In this document: piece by piece, positions 7,961 through 17,799 of the stretch
Numbering within the stretch: position 1 is the first letter of the stretch
How the letters are laid out: every line of letters starts with the position of its first letter
Source: Nocardioides sp. Root682
GTDB taxonomy: Bacteria; Actinomycetota; Actinomycetes; Propionibacteriales; Nocardioidaceae
Direction of reading: 5' to 3'
NCBI RefSeq assembly: GCF_001427795.1
Contig: NZ_LMHJ01000002.1
Span: 434,001 to 498,000 of the forward strand
Length of the DNA stretch: 64,000 nt
Notes under the pieces: model-generated
What the model was told of the DNA's origin: nothing
The model's database searches: none
The model's input: the letters and a program-made list of their open reading frames with translations, nothing else
Translations under genes and position numbers: made by a program

Positions 7961-8353
7961 ATGTTCAGAAAACGTGTTGGTGTAATTAGCCTTGCTGCTG
8001 CGGTTGCGAGCATCGTATTGTCCGCAAACCCCGCCTACGCGGCCGAAAACACGAAATTCACCTGTGTGGCGGATGGGCAGACCGCCACGCTTAGTGTCAC
8101 GCACGATTTGTATAAGCGTACGATCTACCGGATCGAGTACAAGATCGAGGACAATGGGCGCGGCGGCGGAAAAATCTGGGTCAATGACTATGGAACCGCG
8201 CCTACGCTTACCTACTACACAGGGTCGGCAATCCAAGATGGCGCTTGGCATGTAATGCGTGAAACGAACATCTATCGCGGAGGAGGCGGATTGAATGTCA
8301 AGTTCACTCTCAACCAAGCGGTCGACAGTTCGTGCGGTGGTTGGGTCTGGTGA
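7961..8353 (+). CDS. Small secreted protein of unknown function (lower GC)
   Basis: This protein of 130 residues starts with a clear signal peptide (basic MFRKR, hydrophobic core, AYA cleavage site at 25-27). The mature part is about 103 residues, rich in Tyr, Gly and Thr, with one Cys near each end (FTC and SSC) that could form a disulfide. The family was not recognised. Codon use differs from the neighbours: AGA, AAA, GTA, ATT, CTT, TAT and AAT occur often in a genome that otherwise favours C or G in third position. The ATG at 7961 is preceded by TAGGGGCATTC. The frame is open upstream to 7766, but the signal peptide fixes the start here. It sits between yebC and ruvC, normally close neighbours, so it looks like a later arrival. 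Confidence 0.7.
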   Translation: MFRKRVGVISLAAAVASIVLSANPAYAAENTKFTCVADGQTATLSVTHDLYKRTIYRIEYKIEDNGRGGGKIWVNDYGTAPTLTYYTGSAIQDGAWHVMRETNIYRGGGGLNVKFTLNQAVDSSCGGWVW

Positions 8354-8895
8354 CGTTGTGGCTGTGAGCATCGGCCGATAGTCGGCGGATAGATCGCTGC
8401 CTGGGGCTTTGTGCCTCATTCGAGTTTGCCGCCAATCGAGAACCGGTCCAGTTGCAGTGGGAACGCACTCTGGTGCCGCTTCCGTCCCGCTACGTCTTTG
8501 AATCTTCGATTCTCATGCGACTGGGATTTGCTGGTGTATTCGAGCTCGATGGCCTGAACGCCCGAGACGCACTAGGACTGTGCTCCGCCTGTGGAGCCAG
8601 ATTCCGGTGGGATGAATTGTTCGTTCGGGATGTGGCGATCCAGGTCGTCCGTTGTTCTCGTCATCACGCTCCGCGCCTGACCTGTTCGGGGCCATCGAGG
8701 GACTCCCGGCAAGCTGCCGCCGTGCCGTCACCCGCGAGGGTTACGGCACGGCGGCAACGCCGGCCAGTTAACCGAGTTACGCGGCACGCAGTGGTGTTCT
8801 CGAACTCACCCGTTCGCCCGCGTGTCGTCGGCGCTCGGCAGCGCAGGGTCATCTAGCGTTGGGCCCGAACACTTGTTCGGACGAGAGGTGACGAC
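8354..8895. other. Non-coding gap before ruvC
   Basis: This gap of 542 bases has no gene I can support. Its left part has the same lowered GC as the secreted-protein gene before it. An open frame from TTG 8452 to 8856 contains one CSAC motif but has no ribosome site and no recognisable domain. The only clear structure is a long hairpin at 8715-8756. A likely ruvC promoter region (TAGCGT near 8855) lies at the right end. It may be the decayed remainder of an insertion. Confidence 0.6.
8715..8756 (+). terminator. Long perfect hairpin between the secreted-protein gene and ruvC
   Basis: Arms 8715-8728 (TGCCGCCGTGCCGT) and 8743-8756 are perfect 14-bp reverse complements. Inside them, a 3-4 bp inner helix closes a GCGA loop. 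There is no T-run, which is common for GC-rich actinobacterial terminators. It lies 360 bp after the secreted-protein gene, so it may instead be a decayed element end. Confidence 0.55.
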
Positions 8896-9444
8896 GTGCG
8901 TGTGCTCGGGATCGACCCGGGGCTGACCCGCTGCGGCATGGGCGTGGTCGAGGGCTCCGTGGGACGGCCGTTGTCACTGGTCGACGTCGGCGTCGTTCGT
9001 ACGTCGTCCCAACTGGCCGTTCCCGAACGGCTGGTCACCATCGAGCGCGGTGTCGACGCCTGGCTCGACGAGCACCGTCCGGACGCCGTCGCGATCGAGC
9101 GGATCTTCGCGCGCTCCGACGTCAGCACGATCATGGGTACGGCGCAGGCCGCCGGCATCGCCATGGTCTGTGCTGCCCGGCGCGGCCTCCCGGTCGCGCT
9201 CCACACGCCCAGCGAGGTGAAGGCCGCCGTGTCCGGCAACGGTCGCGCCGACAAGGCCCAGGTGGGCGCGATGGTCACCCGGATCCTGCGCCTTGACGCG
9301 ATGCCCAAACCCGCCGATGCCGCCGACGCACTCGCGCTGGCCATCACCCACATCTGGCGGGGAGGCAGTCAGGCCCGGCTCGACGCGGCGGTGGCCGCTG
9401 CCGGCGCCCGACAGAGCCGCCCTGCCGCAGGAGGAGTTCGATGA
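8896..9444 (+). CDS. ruvC: Crossover junction endodeoxyribonuclease RuvC
   Basis: RuvC is the dimeric nuclease that cuts Holliday junctions moved by RuvAB. The metal-binding acidic residues are visible in GIDPGL (Asp7), AIERIF and DAADALALA near the C-terminus. The length of 182 residues is typical. GTG 8896 has a good AGAGGTG ribosome site just upstream. Its stop overlaps the ruvA start in an ATGA, so ruvC, ruvA and ruvB form one unit. Confidence 0.96.
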   Translation: MRVLGIDPGLTRCGMGVVEGSVGRPLSLVDVGVVRTSSQLAVPERLVTIERGVDAWLDEHRPDAVAIERIFARSDVSTIMGTAQAAGIAMVCAARRGLPVALHTPSEVKAAVSGNGRADKAQVGAMVTRILRLDAMPKPADAADALALAITHIWRGGSQARLDAAVAAAGARQSRPAAGGVR

Positions 9445-10043
9445 TCGCGTTCGTGCGGGGCAATGTTGCCGCGTTGACGCTGAACAGTGCCGTGGTCGAG
9501 GTCGGCGGTGTCGGCCTCGAGCTGATGTGCACGCCGGGCACCCTCGCCCAGCTGCGCACCGGTCGCCAGGCGACGTTGCCCACCAGCATGATCGTCCGCG
9601 AGGACTCGCTCACCCTCTACGGCTTCGCCGACGAGGACGAGAAGGCGATCTTCGAGCTGGTCCAGACGGCGTCCGGCGTCGGGCCGAAGGTCGCCCAGTC
9701 GATCATTGCGGTGCTCTCGCCCGACGGCGTACGTACTGCCATCGCCACCGAGGACGTCAAGACGCTGACCAAGGTGCCCGGTATCGGCCAGAAGGGTGCC
9801 CAGCGCATCATCCTCGAGCTCAAGGACCGGATCGGTGCTCCGACCGGCTCCGCCGGCGGAGGTACGACGACCGGGGCGGCCCCGTGGCGCGACCAGGTCC
9901 ACCAGGGCCTGATCGGCCTGGGCTACAACACCCGTGACGCAGAGAAAGCGGTCGACGCCGTCGCCGACCAGGCCGGGGGAGACCTCGGCCCGGATGTTGG
10001 CGCCCTGCTCCGTGCTGCTCTCCGCGCGCTGTCGAAGGCCTGA
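9441..10043 (+). CDS. ruvA: Holliday junction DNA helicase subunit RuvA
   Basis: RuvA forms the tetramer that holds the four-way junction flat and loads RuvB. The N-terminal OB-fold ([15 protein letters not shown]), the helix-hairpin-helix pair around [11 protein letters not shown] and [13 protein letters not shown], and the C-terminal RuvB-contact domain (ALIGLGY-type region, here [16 protein letters not shown]) can all be seen. Its 200 residues are normal. It overlaps ruvC by 4 nt and ends 4 nt before ruvB. Confidence 0.96.
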   Translation: MIAFVRGNVAALTLNSAVVEVGGVGLELMCTPGTLAQLRTGRQATLPTSMIVREDSLTLYGFADEDEKAIFELVQTASGVGPKVAQSIIAVLSPDGVRTAIATEDVKTLTKVPGIGQKGAQRIILELKDRIGAPTGSAGGGTTTGAAPWRDQVHQGLIGLGYNTRDAEKAVDAVADQAGGDLGPDVGALLRAALRALSKA

Positions 10044-10047
10044 CGGC

Positions 10048-11127
10048 ATGCCGTTCCACGAGGACGAGCTCGAGGCAGCCGAGGAGGTCCATCTCCGGTC
10101 GCTGACCGCGGCCGAGGCGGAGGGCGACGAACGCGCCGTCGAAGCGGCGCTGCGACCGCGGAGCCTGGCCGAGGTCGTCGGGCAGGTGCGGGTCCGCGAC
10201 CAGCTCGGGCTGGTCCTCGAGGCTGCTCGACAGCGGGGGAGAGCCCCCGACCACGTGCTGCTGTCCGGTCCGCCGGGCCTCGGCAAGACCACGCTCGCCA
10301 TGATCATCGCGCACGAGATGAACACGCCGCTGCGGATCACCAGCGGGCCGGCGATCACCCACGCCGGCGATCTGGCGTCGATCCTGTCCGGTCTCAACGA
10401 GGGCGACGTCCTGTTCGTGGACGAGATCCACCGGATGTCACGACCGGCCGAGGAGATGCTCTACCTCGCCATGGAGGACTTCCGTGTCGACGTGGTGATC
10501 GGCAAGGGGCCGGGTGCCACCGCGATCCCGCTCGAGATCCCGCCGTTCACGCTGGTCGGTGCCACCACACGAGCGGGCCTGCTGCCCGGTCCGTTGCGTG
10601 ACCGCTTCGGGTTCACCGCACACCTGGAGTTCTACGAGGCCCACGACCTCGACCTCATCGTCCACCGCTCGGCGGGCCTGCTGGGTGTCGACCTGACACC
10701 CGAGGGGTCCGCCGAGATTGCCGGCCGTTCCCGCGGCACGCCCCGGATCGCCAACCGCTTGCTGCGCCGGGTGCGGGACTTCGCCCAGGTACGGGCGGAC
10801 GGCGTGGTCACGCACGAGGTCGCCCAGGCCGCACTCGATCTCTACGAGGTGGACTCGTTGGGCCTCGACCGGCTCGACCGGGGCGTGCTCGACGTCCTGT
10901 GCCGACGCTTCGGTGGCGGGCCTGTCGGCGTCTCGACACTCGCCGTCGCCGTGGGCGAGGAGCGCGAGACGGTCGAGGAAGTGGCGGAGCCGTTCCTGGT
11001 CCGCAACGGCTTCCTGGCCCGCACCCCGCGCGGGCGGATCGCGACTCCGGCAGCGTGGATCCACCTCGGCCTGACTCCGCCGACAGCACAGCCGGACAGC
11101 GTCGCGCCCACCCTCTTCGAGGACTGA
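10048..11127 (+). CDS. ruvB: Holliday junction branch migration ATPase RuvB
   Basis: RuvB is the hexameric AAA+ motor of branch migration. The Walker A (GPPGLGKTT), Walker B (LFVDEIHR), sensor 1 (GATTRAG) and the arginine-rich winged-helix C-terminus are present. ATG 10048 gives 359 residues, the usual size; the frame is open upstream to 9934 but that part lies inside ruvA. It follows ruvA by 4 nt. Confidence 0.96.
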   Translation: MPFHEDELEAAEEVHLRSLTAAEAEGDERAVEAALRPRSLAEVVGQVRVRDQLGLVLEAARQRGRAPDHVLLSGPPGLGKTTLAMIIAHEMNTPLRITSGPAITHAGDLASILSGLNEGDVLFVDEIHRMSRPAEEMLYLAMEDFRVDVVIGKGPGATAIPLEIPPFTLVGATTRAGLLPGPLRDRFGFTAHLEFYEAHDLDLIVHRSAGLLGVDLTPEGSAEIAGRSRGTPRIANRLLRRVRDFAQVRADGVVTHEVAQAALDLYEVDSLGLDRLDRGVLDVLCRRFGGGPVGVSTLAVAVGEERETVEEVAEPFLVRNGFLARTPRGRIATPAAWIHLGLTPPTAQPDSVAPTLFED

Positions 11128-11268
11128 CCGGGTCGCTGCCCGGCCGCGGCGCGCGCGGGCGCGCCACCGATCCTCGACGGGCAGGGGTCCGTGGCTACAC
11201 TTGCCCGTCGGCCCGCCTTCACTCGTCCTGAGCGGTGCCATACCTGCGCGTGCTGGAGAGGTTTGTCA

Positions 11269-11649
11269 GTGAAGGAGCTCTACCCCTGGCTGTGGATTGC
11301 CGCGATCGCGGTGGTCTTCTGGCTGCTGATCATCCGTCCGGCCGCGCGACGTCAGCGAGAGGTCAGCGCGCTCCACGCGGCCCTGTCCGTCGGTGACGAC
11401 GTCCTCCTCACCTCCGGTGTCTTCGCGACCATCGTCGGTGCGGCCGACGACCACCTCGAGGTGGAGATCGCGCCCGGCGTGGTCATCCACGTCGTGCGCG
11501 GCGCGGTCGCCTCCTTGCGGGTCGACCACGCGGACGACACTGCGGACGACACCGTGGATGACGAAGAACAGACCGAACTGACCGACGAGCTCGACTCCGC
11601 GAGCGCCGAAGCCGGCGACACCGCCCCCAACGACACCGAGGAACGCTGA
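11269..11649 (+). CDS. yajC: Preprotein translocase accessory subunit YajC
   Basis: This protein of 126 residues has one membrane helix at about residues 6-23 (LWIAAIAVVFWLLII) followed by RPAARRQREV, the typical YajC cytoplasmic start, and an SH3-like GDDVLLTSGVFATIVG region. An acidic Asp/Thr/Glu-rich tail of about 40 residues ends it. YajC associates with SecDF at the Sec translocon. GTG 11269 is chosen over an upstream start at 11191 because GGAGAGG (11255-11261) sits in front of it and it starts just before the membrane helix. It is followed after one base by secD. Confidence 0.9.
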   Translation: MKELYPWLWIAAIAVVFWLLIIRPAARRQREVSALHAALSVGDDVLLTSGVFATIVGAADDHLEVEIAPGVVIHVVRGAVASLRVDHADDTADDTVDDEEQTELTDELDSASAEAGDTAPNDTEER

Positions 11650-11650
11650 C

Positions 11651-13414
11651 ATGGCCGCCCGTCGCCCGCGCCCCGGACGCACCCTCATCATCTTCTTCCT
11701 CGGTCTCGCTGTCTGTTATGGACTCGTCGCGCTCGCAGGGAGCTGGAAGCCGAGCCTGGGACTCGACCTGCAGGGCGGAACGCGGATCACGCTGACCGCC
11801 GAGAAGGCACCCAGCGCCGAGAACCTCGAAGAAGCCCGTCGGATCATCGACCAGCGGGTGAACGGCTCCGGTGTGGCCGAGGCTGCGGTGACCACCCAGG
11901 GCGGCAAGAACATCGTCGTCGAGGTTCCCGGGAAGACGACGAACCGGGCCCAACTCGAGGAGACCGTCAAGCGGCAGGCCCAGCTCCGGTTCCGGCTCGT
12001 TGCCTGTTCCGAGCGCAACCCGAGTGGCCCCTGTGCACCGGCCACCGGCGGCCTGAGCCGTGCCCCGCTGTCGCTGGGTGCCGACGAGGAGCCGACTCCG
12101 ACCCCGACCGCGACGGACACCGCCACCGACACGGCCGATCCGTCTGGCGACCCGACCACGGACCCGTCCGCCGACCCGAGCGCAACGCCCACCGAGACGC
12201 CGACGGCGACCGACCCGGGCGGCGACGGCGAGAAGTGGACGGTCAAGGACGACATCGCCTGGTCCCGCGCCCCCGATGCGGACGCGATCGCGGCGTACAA
12301 CAACTACACCTGCGACGCCAAGGGTGTCCTGTTGACGCTCGACGGCAAGCCGGCCGACCTCCCGGATGTCTGGGACCAGCCTCTCGTTGCCTGCAAGGAG
12401 CCCGAGAAGGGCCAGTCCATCAAGTACCTCCTCGGCCGCTCGGTCGTCGAGGGCACCGAACTCGAGGACGCCAGCGCCCAGACGCCCCAGGGTGCCGTCC
12501 GCTGGGTCGTGGCCATCGAAATGGGCAACGACAAGAAGAAGGCGCTGCCCAAGGGCTCCGCTGGCGCCTCGACTGACTTCGAAGCCGTCTCGCGTGCCTT
12601 CGCCGGTACCGAGGAGCAGTTCGCCGTCGTCCTCGACGGCCTCGTGCTGACGGACCCGGTCATGACCAGCATCATCACCGACGGACGTTCGCAGATCGAG
12701 GGCAACTTCACCGAACAGAGCGCGCTCGACCTGGCCAACAGCCTCAAGTTCGGTGCGCTGCCGATCAACTTCGACGACGAGCAGACCTCCGTCGAGGAGA
12801 TCGGGCCCTCCCTCGCGGGCAACCAGCTCAACGCAGGCATGCTGGCGGGTGCCATCGGCCTCGCGCTGGTGATGCTCTACTGCCTCTTCTACTACCGCGG
12901 CCTCGGCCTGGTGGTGGTGAGCTCGCTCTTCGTGGCCGCGAGCGTCACCTACGCGATGGTGCTGCTCCTCAGTGAGACGGCCGGGTTCACGCTGACCCTG
13001 CCCGGTATCGCCGGCCTGATCATCGCCGTCGGCATCACCGCGGACTCGTTCGTCATCTTCTTCGAGCGGATCCGTGACGAGATGCGTGAAGGGAAGTCGA
13101 TGCGCGTCGCCGTGGAGACGGGATGGGCGCGAGCCCGCGTCACCCGCGTGGCGGCCAACACGGTGCAGTTGCTGTCGGCGTTCGTGCTCTACGTCTTCGC
13201 CACCGGCGCAGTGAAGGGCTTCGGCTTCGCGCTCGGTCTCACCACCCTGATCGACCTCGCGGTCCTGTTCTGGTTCACCAAGCCACTGGTGTCCTGGCTC
13301 GCCCAGTTCAAGGCCTTCAACTCCGGACACAAGCTGTCGGGTCTCAGCAAGGAGACGCTCGGTATGGATGTCGCGCCCGACCGCAAGGTTGCGACCGTGG
13401 GAGGTAAGGCCTGA
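11651..13414 (+). CDS. secD: Protein translocase subunit SecD
   Basis: SecD is an RND-type membrane protein that uses the proton gradient to help pull exported proteins across the membrane. LGLDLQGGTRI (37-47) near the N-terminus and the C-terminal block of membrane helices starting at LAGAIGLALVML are conserved. Residues 144-193 are an unusual Thr/Pro/Asp/Ala stretch placed in the large extracytoplasmic domain, which raises the length to 587 residues. The gene follows yajC after one base and shares one base with secF (TGATG). Confidence 0.95.
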   Translation: MAARRPRPGRTLIIFFLGLAVCYGLVALAGSWKPSLGLDLQGGTRITLTAEKAPSAENLEEARRIIDQRVNGSGVAEAAVTTQGGKNIVVEVPGKTTNRAQLEETVKRQAQLRFRLVACSERNPSGPCAPATGGLSRAPLSLGADEEPTPTPTATDTATDTADPSGDPTTDPSADPSATPTETPTATDPGGDGEKWTVKDDIAWSRAPDADAIAAYNNYTCDAKGVLLTLDGKPADLPDVWDQPLVACKEPEKGQSIKYLLGRSVVEGTELEDASAQTPQGAVRWVVAIEMGNDKKKALPKGSAGASTDFEAVSRAFAGTEEQFAVVLDGLVLTDPVMTSIITDGRSQIEGNFTEQSALDLANSLKFGALPINFDDEQTSVEEIGPSLAGNQLNAGMLAGAIGLALVMLYCLFYYRGLGLVVVSSLFVAASVTYAMVLLLSETAGFTLTLPGIAGLIIAVGITADSFVIFFERIRDEMREGKSMRVAVETGWARARVTRVAANTVQLLSAFVLYVFATGAVKGFGFALGLTTLIDLAVLFWFTKPLVSWLAQFKAFNSGHKLSGLSKETLGMDVAPDRKVATVGGKA

Positions 13415-14688
13415 TGGGCAAGATGTCCCGACTGGGCAACGACCTCTACCAGGGTCGCAAGTCCTTCAACTTCGTCGCCAAGCCGTGGCTCTGGTACGCC
13501 GTTTCGCTCGTGCTGGTCGGCCTCGCCGTGGCCGTGCTCTTCCTCAAGCCGCTCAACATGGGCGTCGAGTTCACCGGTGGTACGACGGTCACGGTCGACG
13601 TCGGCGCGGGCAACGCGAACCAGGACGCCGCCGATGACCTCCGCGAGGCCGTGGCCGACTCCGGTATCAAGAACGCCGAGAACCCGACGGTCACCACCGA
13701 GGGCAACAAGCGGCTGACGGTTCAGGTCGAGAACCTGTCCGAATCGCAACGGTCCGACATCTCTGACGTCATTCAGAAGAGCTATCCGAACCTCGACCGC
13801 GAGACTGACCTGTCCGTCCAGGACATCGGTCCGAGCTGGGGCGAGCAGGTTGCCAAGCGCGCTGCCCTGGGCGTCGTGATCTTCCTGATCCTCGTGGTGC
13901 TCTTCATCTGGGCCTACTTCCGCGAGTGGCGGATGTCCGTCGCAGCCTTCATCGCGCTGGTCCACGACGTCCTGCTCACGGTCGGTGTCTACGCCCTGTC
14001 CGGTTTCCAGGTCACGCCGGCTGCTGTCACCGGTGTGCTCGCGATCCTCGGCTTCTCGCTCTACGACACGGTCGTCGTGTTCGACAAGATCAAGGAGAAC
14101 ACCCACCAGCTCCGCAAGAAGACGCAGTCGTACTCCGACGCGGCGAACCTCGCGGTCAACCAGACCCTGGTGCGCTCGATCAACACCTCCATCGTGGCGC
14201 TCATCCCGATCGGCGCGATCCTCTACGTCAGCGCCGTCCAGCTGGGAGCGAGCTCGCTGCAGGACCTCGCGTTGGCCCAGTTCGTCGGCATGGCGATCGG
14301 TGTCTACTCCTCGGTGATGCTGGCGCCTCGCGTGCTGGTGCACCTGAAGATGCAGGAGACCGAGGTCCAGCTCCAGGCCCGGCGCGCGAAGGCCAAGCAG
14401 CGCGCCCTGGCCGACAAGTACGCGACGGTGCCCGTCTTCAAGGACGACACCGCTGTCGTCGCCGGCCGCGCGGTCAGCGACGTCGAGGGTGTCGAGGAGC
14501 CCGACGAGCTCCGCGAGGACGACGAGCCCGGGCCCGCAGAGACGGCGCGAGGTGCTCGCCCGCAGACCCAGGGTGCCGTCGGCAAGGGACGGGTCGTCCC
14601 GGCCTCGACCCGACCGGTCAACGAGAGCGGCGGTGCCGGGCGCAAGCAGCCGGTGCGCCAGCCGCGCTCGAAGCGCGGCAAGAAGTAG
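13414..14688 (+). CDS. secF: Protein translocase subunit SecF
   Basis: SecF is the partner of SecD. GVEFTGGTTVTV near the N-terminus and the membrane block with ALVHDVLLTVGVYAL and ILGFSLYDTVVVFDKIKEN are the family signature. The C-terminal 100 or so residues form a charged cytoplasmic extension ending in Lys/Arg, as in many actinobacterial SecF proteins. Length is 424 residues. The ribosome site is GGGAGGTAAGG within the end of secD. Confidence 0.95.
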   Translation: MGKMSRLGNDLYQGRKSFNFVAKPWLWYAVSLVLVGLAVAVLFLKPLNMGVEFTGGTTVTVDVGAGNANQDAADDLREAVADSGIKNAENPTVTTEGNKRLTVQVENLSESQRSDISDVIQKSYPNLDRETDLSVQDIGPSWGEQVAKRAALGVVIFLILVVLFIWAYFREWRMSVAAFIALVHDVLLTVGVYALSGFQVTPAAVTGVLAILGFSLYDTVVVFDKIKENTHQLRKKTQSYSDAANLAVNQTLVRSINTSIVALIPIGAILYVSAVQLGASSLQDLALAQFVGMAIGVYSSVMLAPRVLVHLKMQETEVQLQARRAKAKQRALADKYATVPVFKDDTAVVAGRAVSDVEGVEEPDELREDDEPGPAETARGARPQTQGAVGKGRVVPASTRPVNESGGAGRKQPVRQPRSKRGKK

Positions 14689-14693
14689 GTCCG

Positions 14694-15245
14694 GTGCCGG
14701 ACGCGGGTGCACGTGCCGCAGACGTGCTGACCCGGCTGGTGCGGGACGTCCCGGACTACCCCGAACCGGGGATCCTGTTCAAGGACATCACGCCGCTGCT
14801 GGCCGACCCCGAAGGCTTCGCGGCCGTCGTGGCCGGTCTCGCAGCGGCGGGTCGTGGGGCTGACGGGCGTCCGGTCGTCGACAAGGTCGTCGGCATGGAG
14901 GCGCGGGGCTTCATCCTCGCCGCCCCGGTGGCGCTCGCCCTCGGTGTCGGCTTCGTGCCGGTGCGCAAGGCGGGCAAGCTGCCGGCCGCCACGCACCACG
15001 TCTCCTACGAGCTCGAGTACGGCGCCGCCGTACTCGAGATCCATCAGGACGGTCTCGCACCGGGTGACCGGGTGCTGCTCGTCGACGACGTACTCGCCAC
15101 CGGTGGCACGGCCCGTGCGACGTGCGAGCTCGTTGCTGCATGTGGCGCCGAGGCCGTGGGATTCGCCGTGTTGATGGAGCTCGGATTCCTGCCGGGTCGT
15201 GCGGAGCTGGGGAGCCTTCCCGTGACGGCACTCCTGGCCGTCTGA
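14694..15245 (+). CDS. apt: Adenine phosphoribosyltransferase
   Basis: Apt converts adenine and PRPP to AMP. The phosphoribosyltransferase signature VLLVDDVLATGGTA is clear, as are DYPEPGILFKDITPLL near the N-terminus and FVPVRKAGKLP. GTG 14694, five bases after the secF stop, gives 183 residues. The frame is open upstream to 13926 but this overlaps secF. The secF-apt-rel order is conserved in actinobacteria and places purine salvage next to the stringent-response enzyme. Confidence 0.93.
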   Translation: MPDAGARAADVLTRLVRDVPDYPEPGILFKDITPLLADPEGFAAVVAGLAAAGRGADGRPVVDKVVGMEARGFILAAPVALALGVGFVPVRKAGKLPAATHHVSYELEYGAAVLEIHQDGLAPGDRVLLVDDVLATGGTARATCELVAACGAEAVGFAVLMELGFLPGRAELGSLPVTALLAV

Positions 15246-15251
15246 GACCCA

Positions 15252-15257
15252 TACACT
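15252..15257 (+). promoter_or_regulatory. Leaderless -10 box of rel
   Basis: TACACT is followed by exactly 6 nt and then the rel ATG at 15264. This suggests that rel has its own leaderless transcript inside the apt-rel gap, in addition to any readthrough. Confidence 0.55.
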
Positions 15258-15263
15258 GGACGA

Positions 15264-17627
15264 ATGACCGAGGAGCGCACCCCCGCACGCGTGGAACCGC
15301 GTGACGACGCTGCGCCCACGTCCGCGTCCACACCTGCGCCCACGACGCCCACGACGCCCACGACGGCGACGCCCGAGCCTGCCACGGCGCGCAGCATGCG
15401 TGCGCGGCTCGCCCGCATGGGCAACCGCAACCAGGGCTCGAACCCCGTCCTCGAGCCGTTGTTCCGAGCAGTCCGGACCAACCACCCCAAGGCCGACCTC
15501 GCCCTGCTCGAGCGGGCGTACGTCATCGCGGAGCGCCTGCACGCGGACCAGAAGCGCAAGAGCGGCGACCCGTACATCACCCACCCGCTGGCCGTGACCA
15601 CGATCCTCGCGGGGATCGGCATGACCGAGCCGACGCTCGTCGCGGCGTTGCTGCACGACACGGTCGAGGACACGCCGTACACGCTGGAGGAGTGTCGTCG
15701 CGACTTCGGCGACGAGGTGGCGGCGCTCGTCGACGGGGTCACGAAGCTCGACAAGGTCGTCTACGGCGACAGCGCCCAGGCCGAGACCATCCGCAAGATG
15801 ATCGTCGCGATGTCGCGCGACATCCGGGTCCTGGTCATCAAGCTGGCCGACCGCCTGCACAACATGCGCACGCTGCGCTTCGTGCCGCAGAAGAGCCAGG
15901 AGCGCACCGCGCGCGAGACGCTCGACATCTACGCGCCGCTGGCCCACCGGCTTGGCATGAACACGATCAAGTGGGAGCTGGAGGACCTCGCGTTCTCGAC
16001 CCTCCACCCGAAGATCTACGACGAGATCGTGCGCCTGGTTGCCGAGCGCGCGCCCTCTCGCGACTCGTTCCTGGCCGAGGTGATCACCCAGGTCGAGAAG
16101 GACCTGCGCGAGGCGAAGATCAAGGCGACCGTGACCGGACGCCCGAAGCACTACTACTCGATCTACCAGAAGATGATCGTCGGCGGTCGCGACTTCTCCG
16201 ACATCTACGACCTGGTCGGCATCCGGATCCTCGTCGAGGAGGACCGCGACTGCTACGGGGTCCTCGGTGTGCTGCACTCGCGCTGGAACCCTGTCCTCGG
16301 GCGGTTCAAGGACTACGTCGCGATGCCGAAGTTCAACATGTACCAGTCGTTGCACACCTCGGTGATCGGCCCGATGGGCAAGCCGGTGGAGATGCAGATC
16401 CGTACCTTCGCCCAGCACCGCCGGGCCGAGTACGGCGTCGCGGCGCACTGGAAGTACAAGGAGGACGGGCGCACCGGCACGGACACCGACAAGCGTGCCG
16501 ACATGGACGACATGTCGTGGGTGCGCCAGCTCCTCGACTGGCAGAGCGAGGTCGAGGACCCGGGCGAGTTCCTCGAGTCGTTGCGCTTCGAGATCAACCA
16601 GACCGAGACGTACGTCTTCACTCCACGTGGCGACGTGATCGCGCTGCCCTCGGGCGCGACCCCCGTGGACTTCGCGTACGCCGTCCACACCGAGGTCGGT
16701 CACCGCACCATCGGTGCACGGGTCAACGGGCGGCTCGTCCCCCTCGAATCGACGCTCGAGAACGGCGACGTGATCGAGGTCTTCACGTCCAAGGCCGAAG
16801 GAGCCGGGCCTTCCCGCGACTGGCTGAACTTCGTCCGGTCCCCGCGTGCGCGCTCCAAGATCCGCCAGTGGTTCACGAAGGAACGCCGCGAGGAGGCGAT
16901 CGAGCGCGGCAAGGACGAGATCGGCAAGCTGATGCGCAAGGAGGGCCTGCCCCTCAAGCGCCTGCTCACGCACGACTCGCTCTCGCTGGTCGCCGACGCC
17001 TTCCGCCTCGCCGACGTCACCGCGCTCTACGCAGCCGTGGGGGAGAGCAACCTCAGCGCCCAGGCGGTCGTCCGCCGGGTCATCGAGCTGCACGGTGGCG
17101 ACGAGGGCGCCCAGGAGGACCTCGCCGAGGCCGTCACGATCACCGGCCGCGGCCGCCGTTCACGCCGGCCCTCCAGCGGAGACGCGGGCGTCATGGTCAC
17201 GGGCGCACCCGATGTCTGGGTGAAGCTGGCGAAGTGCTGCACGCCGGTTCCGCCCGACTCGATCCTGGGCTTCGTCACCAAGGGCGGGGGAGTCTCGGTC
17301 CACCGCAAGGACTGCACCAACGCCGGTGACCTGCTCGGCCAGCCCGAGAAGGTCGTCGAGGTCGAGTGGGCACCGACCGGCCAGTCGACCTTCCTGGTCA
17401 ACATCCAGGTCGAAGCGCTCGACCGCTCGCGGCTGCTGTCCGACATCACGATGGCGCTCTCGGATGCCCACGTGAACATCCTGTCGGCGAACCTCACCAC
17501 CTCCCGCGACCGGGTCGCGAAGTCCCGGTTCACCTTCGAGATGGCCGATGCCAAGCACCTCGACACCGTGCTGAACGCCGTACGCACCGTCCCCGGCGTC
17601 TTCGACGCCTACCGCGTCACCCAGTAG
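15264..17627 (+). CDS. rel: Bifunctional (p)ppGpp synthetase/hydrolase Rel
   Basis: Rel makes (p)ppGpp from GTP or GDP plus ATP during starvation and hydrolyses it otherwise. In order, the 787-residue protein shows a Pro/Thr/Ala-rich disordered start (about 20-42), the HD hydrolase domain (HPLAVTTI at 107-114 and HDTVEDT at 131-137), the synthetase domain ([13 protein letters not shown] and the later [14 protein letters not shown] region), TGS ([25 protein letters not shown]), a Cys-rich KCCTPVPPD segment and a C-terminal ACT domain. Both active sites appear intact, so it is the long, bifunctional type that is usually the only long Rel in actinobacteria. A leaderless promoter probably drives it. 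Confidence 0.95.
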   Translation: MTEERTPARVEPRDDAAPTSASTPAPTTPTTPTTATPEPATARSMRARLARMGNRNQGSNPVLEPLFRAVRTNHPKADLALLERAYVIAERLHADQKRKSGDPYITHPLAVTTILAGIGMTEPTLVAALLHDTVEDTPYTLEECRRDFGDEVAALVDGVTKLDKVVYGDSAQAETIRKMIVAMSRDIRVLVIKLADRLHNMRTLRFVPQKSQERTARETLDIYAPLAHRLGMNTIKWELEDLAFSTLHPKIYDEIVRLVAERAPSRDSFLAEVITQVEKDLREAKIKATVTGRPKHYYSIYQKMIVGGRDFSDIYDLVGIRILVEEDRDCYGVLGVLHSRWNPVLGRFKDYVAMPKFNMYQSLHTSVIGPMGKPVEMQIRTFAQHRRAEYGVAAHWKYKEDGRTGTDTDKRADMDDMSWVRQLLDWQSEVEDPGEFLESLRFEINQTETYVFTPRGDVIALPSGATPVDFAYAVHTEVGHRTIGARVNGRLVPLESTLENGDVIEVFTSKAEGAGPSRDWLNFVRSPRARSKIRQWFTKERREEAIERGKDEIGKLMRKEGLPLKRLLTHDSLSLVADAFRLADVTALYAAVGESNLSAQAVVRRVIELHGGDEGAQEDLAEAVTITGRGRRSRRPSSGDAGVMVTGAPDVWVKLAKCCTPVPPDSILGFVTKGGGVSVHRKDCTNAGDLLGQPEKVVEVEWAPTGQSTFLVNIQVEALDRSRLLSDITMALSDAHVNILSANLTTSRDRVAKSRFTFEMADAKHLDTVLNAVRTVPGVFDAYRVTQ

Positions 17628-17640
17628 CGCGCGCGGGCGC

Positions 17641-17713
17641 TGCAGGAATCCCCGGGCGCCCGGGGATTCCTGCGCGGGATGGGGTTTGCAAACCCCATTT
17701 GGCGCAGGAAGTG
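17641..17713 (+). repeat. Left 73-bp inverted repeat around the AbiEi-like gene
   Basis: This 73-bp sequence recurs in inverted orientation at 18796-18868; by eye about 62 of 73 positions match. The outer 33 bases are identical and include a 32-bp perfect palindrome (17642-17673). A second, 20-bp palindrome (17679-17698, centred on TTTGCAAA) exists only in this copy. The similarity stops at both outer borders. It also lies just after rel and can act as its terminator. Confidence 0.85.
17642..17673. terminator. 32-bp perfect palindrome after rel
   Basis: This is a perfect 32-bp palindrome, beginning GCAGGAATCCCCGGG and ending with its reverse complement, 15 bp after the rel stop. As RNA it would form a very stable GC-rich hairpin and probably ends rel transcription. 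The same palindrome recurs at 18836-18867. Confidence 0.65.
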
Positions 17714-17799
17714 CCTCCGCATGGGGGAGTTCACGCTCGTATCCACAGGTGCGCGGACGCCAGGTGTAGGCGCCCGGCGCCGCGGGGCAGAGGCTGGTC

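Noticed and set aside
8452..8856. Open frame of 134 codons starting with TTG, with one CSAC motif
   Set aside because: It has no ribosome site, no domain and an Arg-rich translation typical of random GC-rich frames, and it runs through the long hairpin.
7961..8895. Prophage remnant
   Set aside because: There are no phage structural or integration genes, only one secreted protein and a hairpin.
14304..17093. A 929-codon minus-strand frame opposite secF, apt and rel
   Set aside because: It spans several convincing genes on the plus strand and has no recognisable domain.
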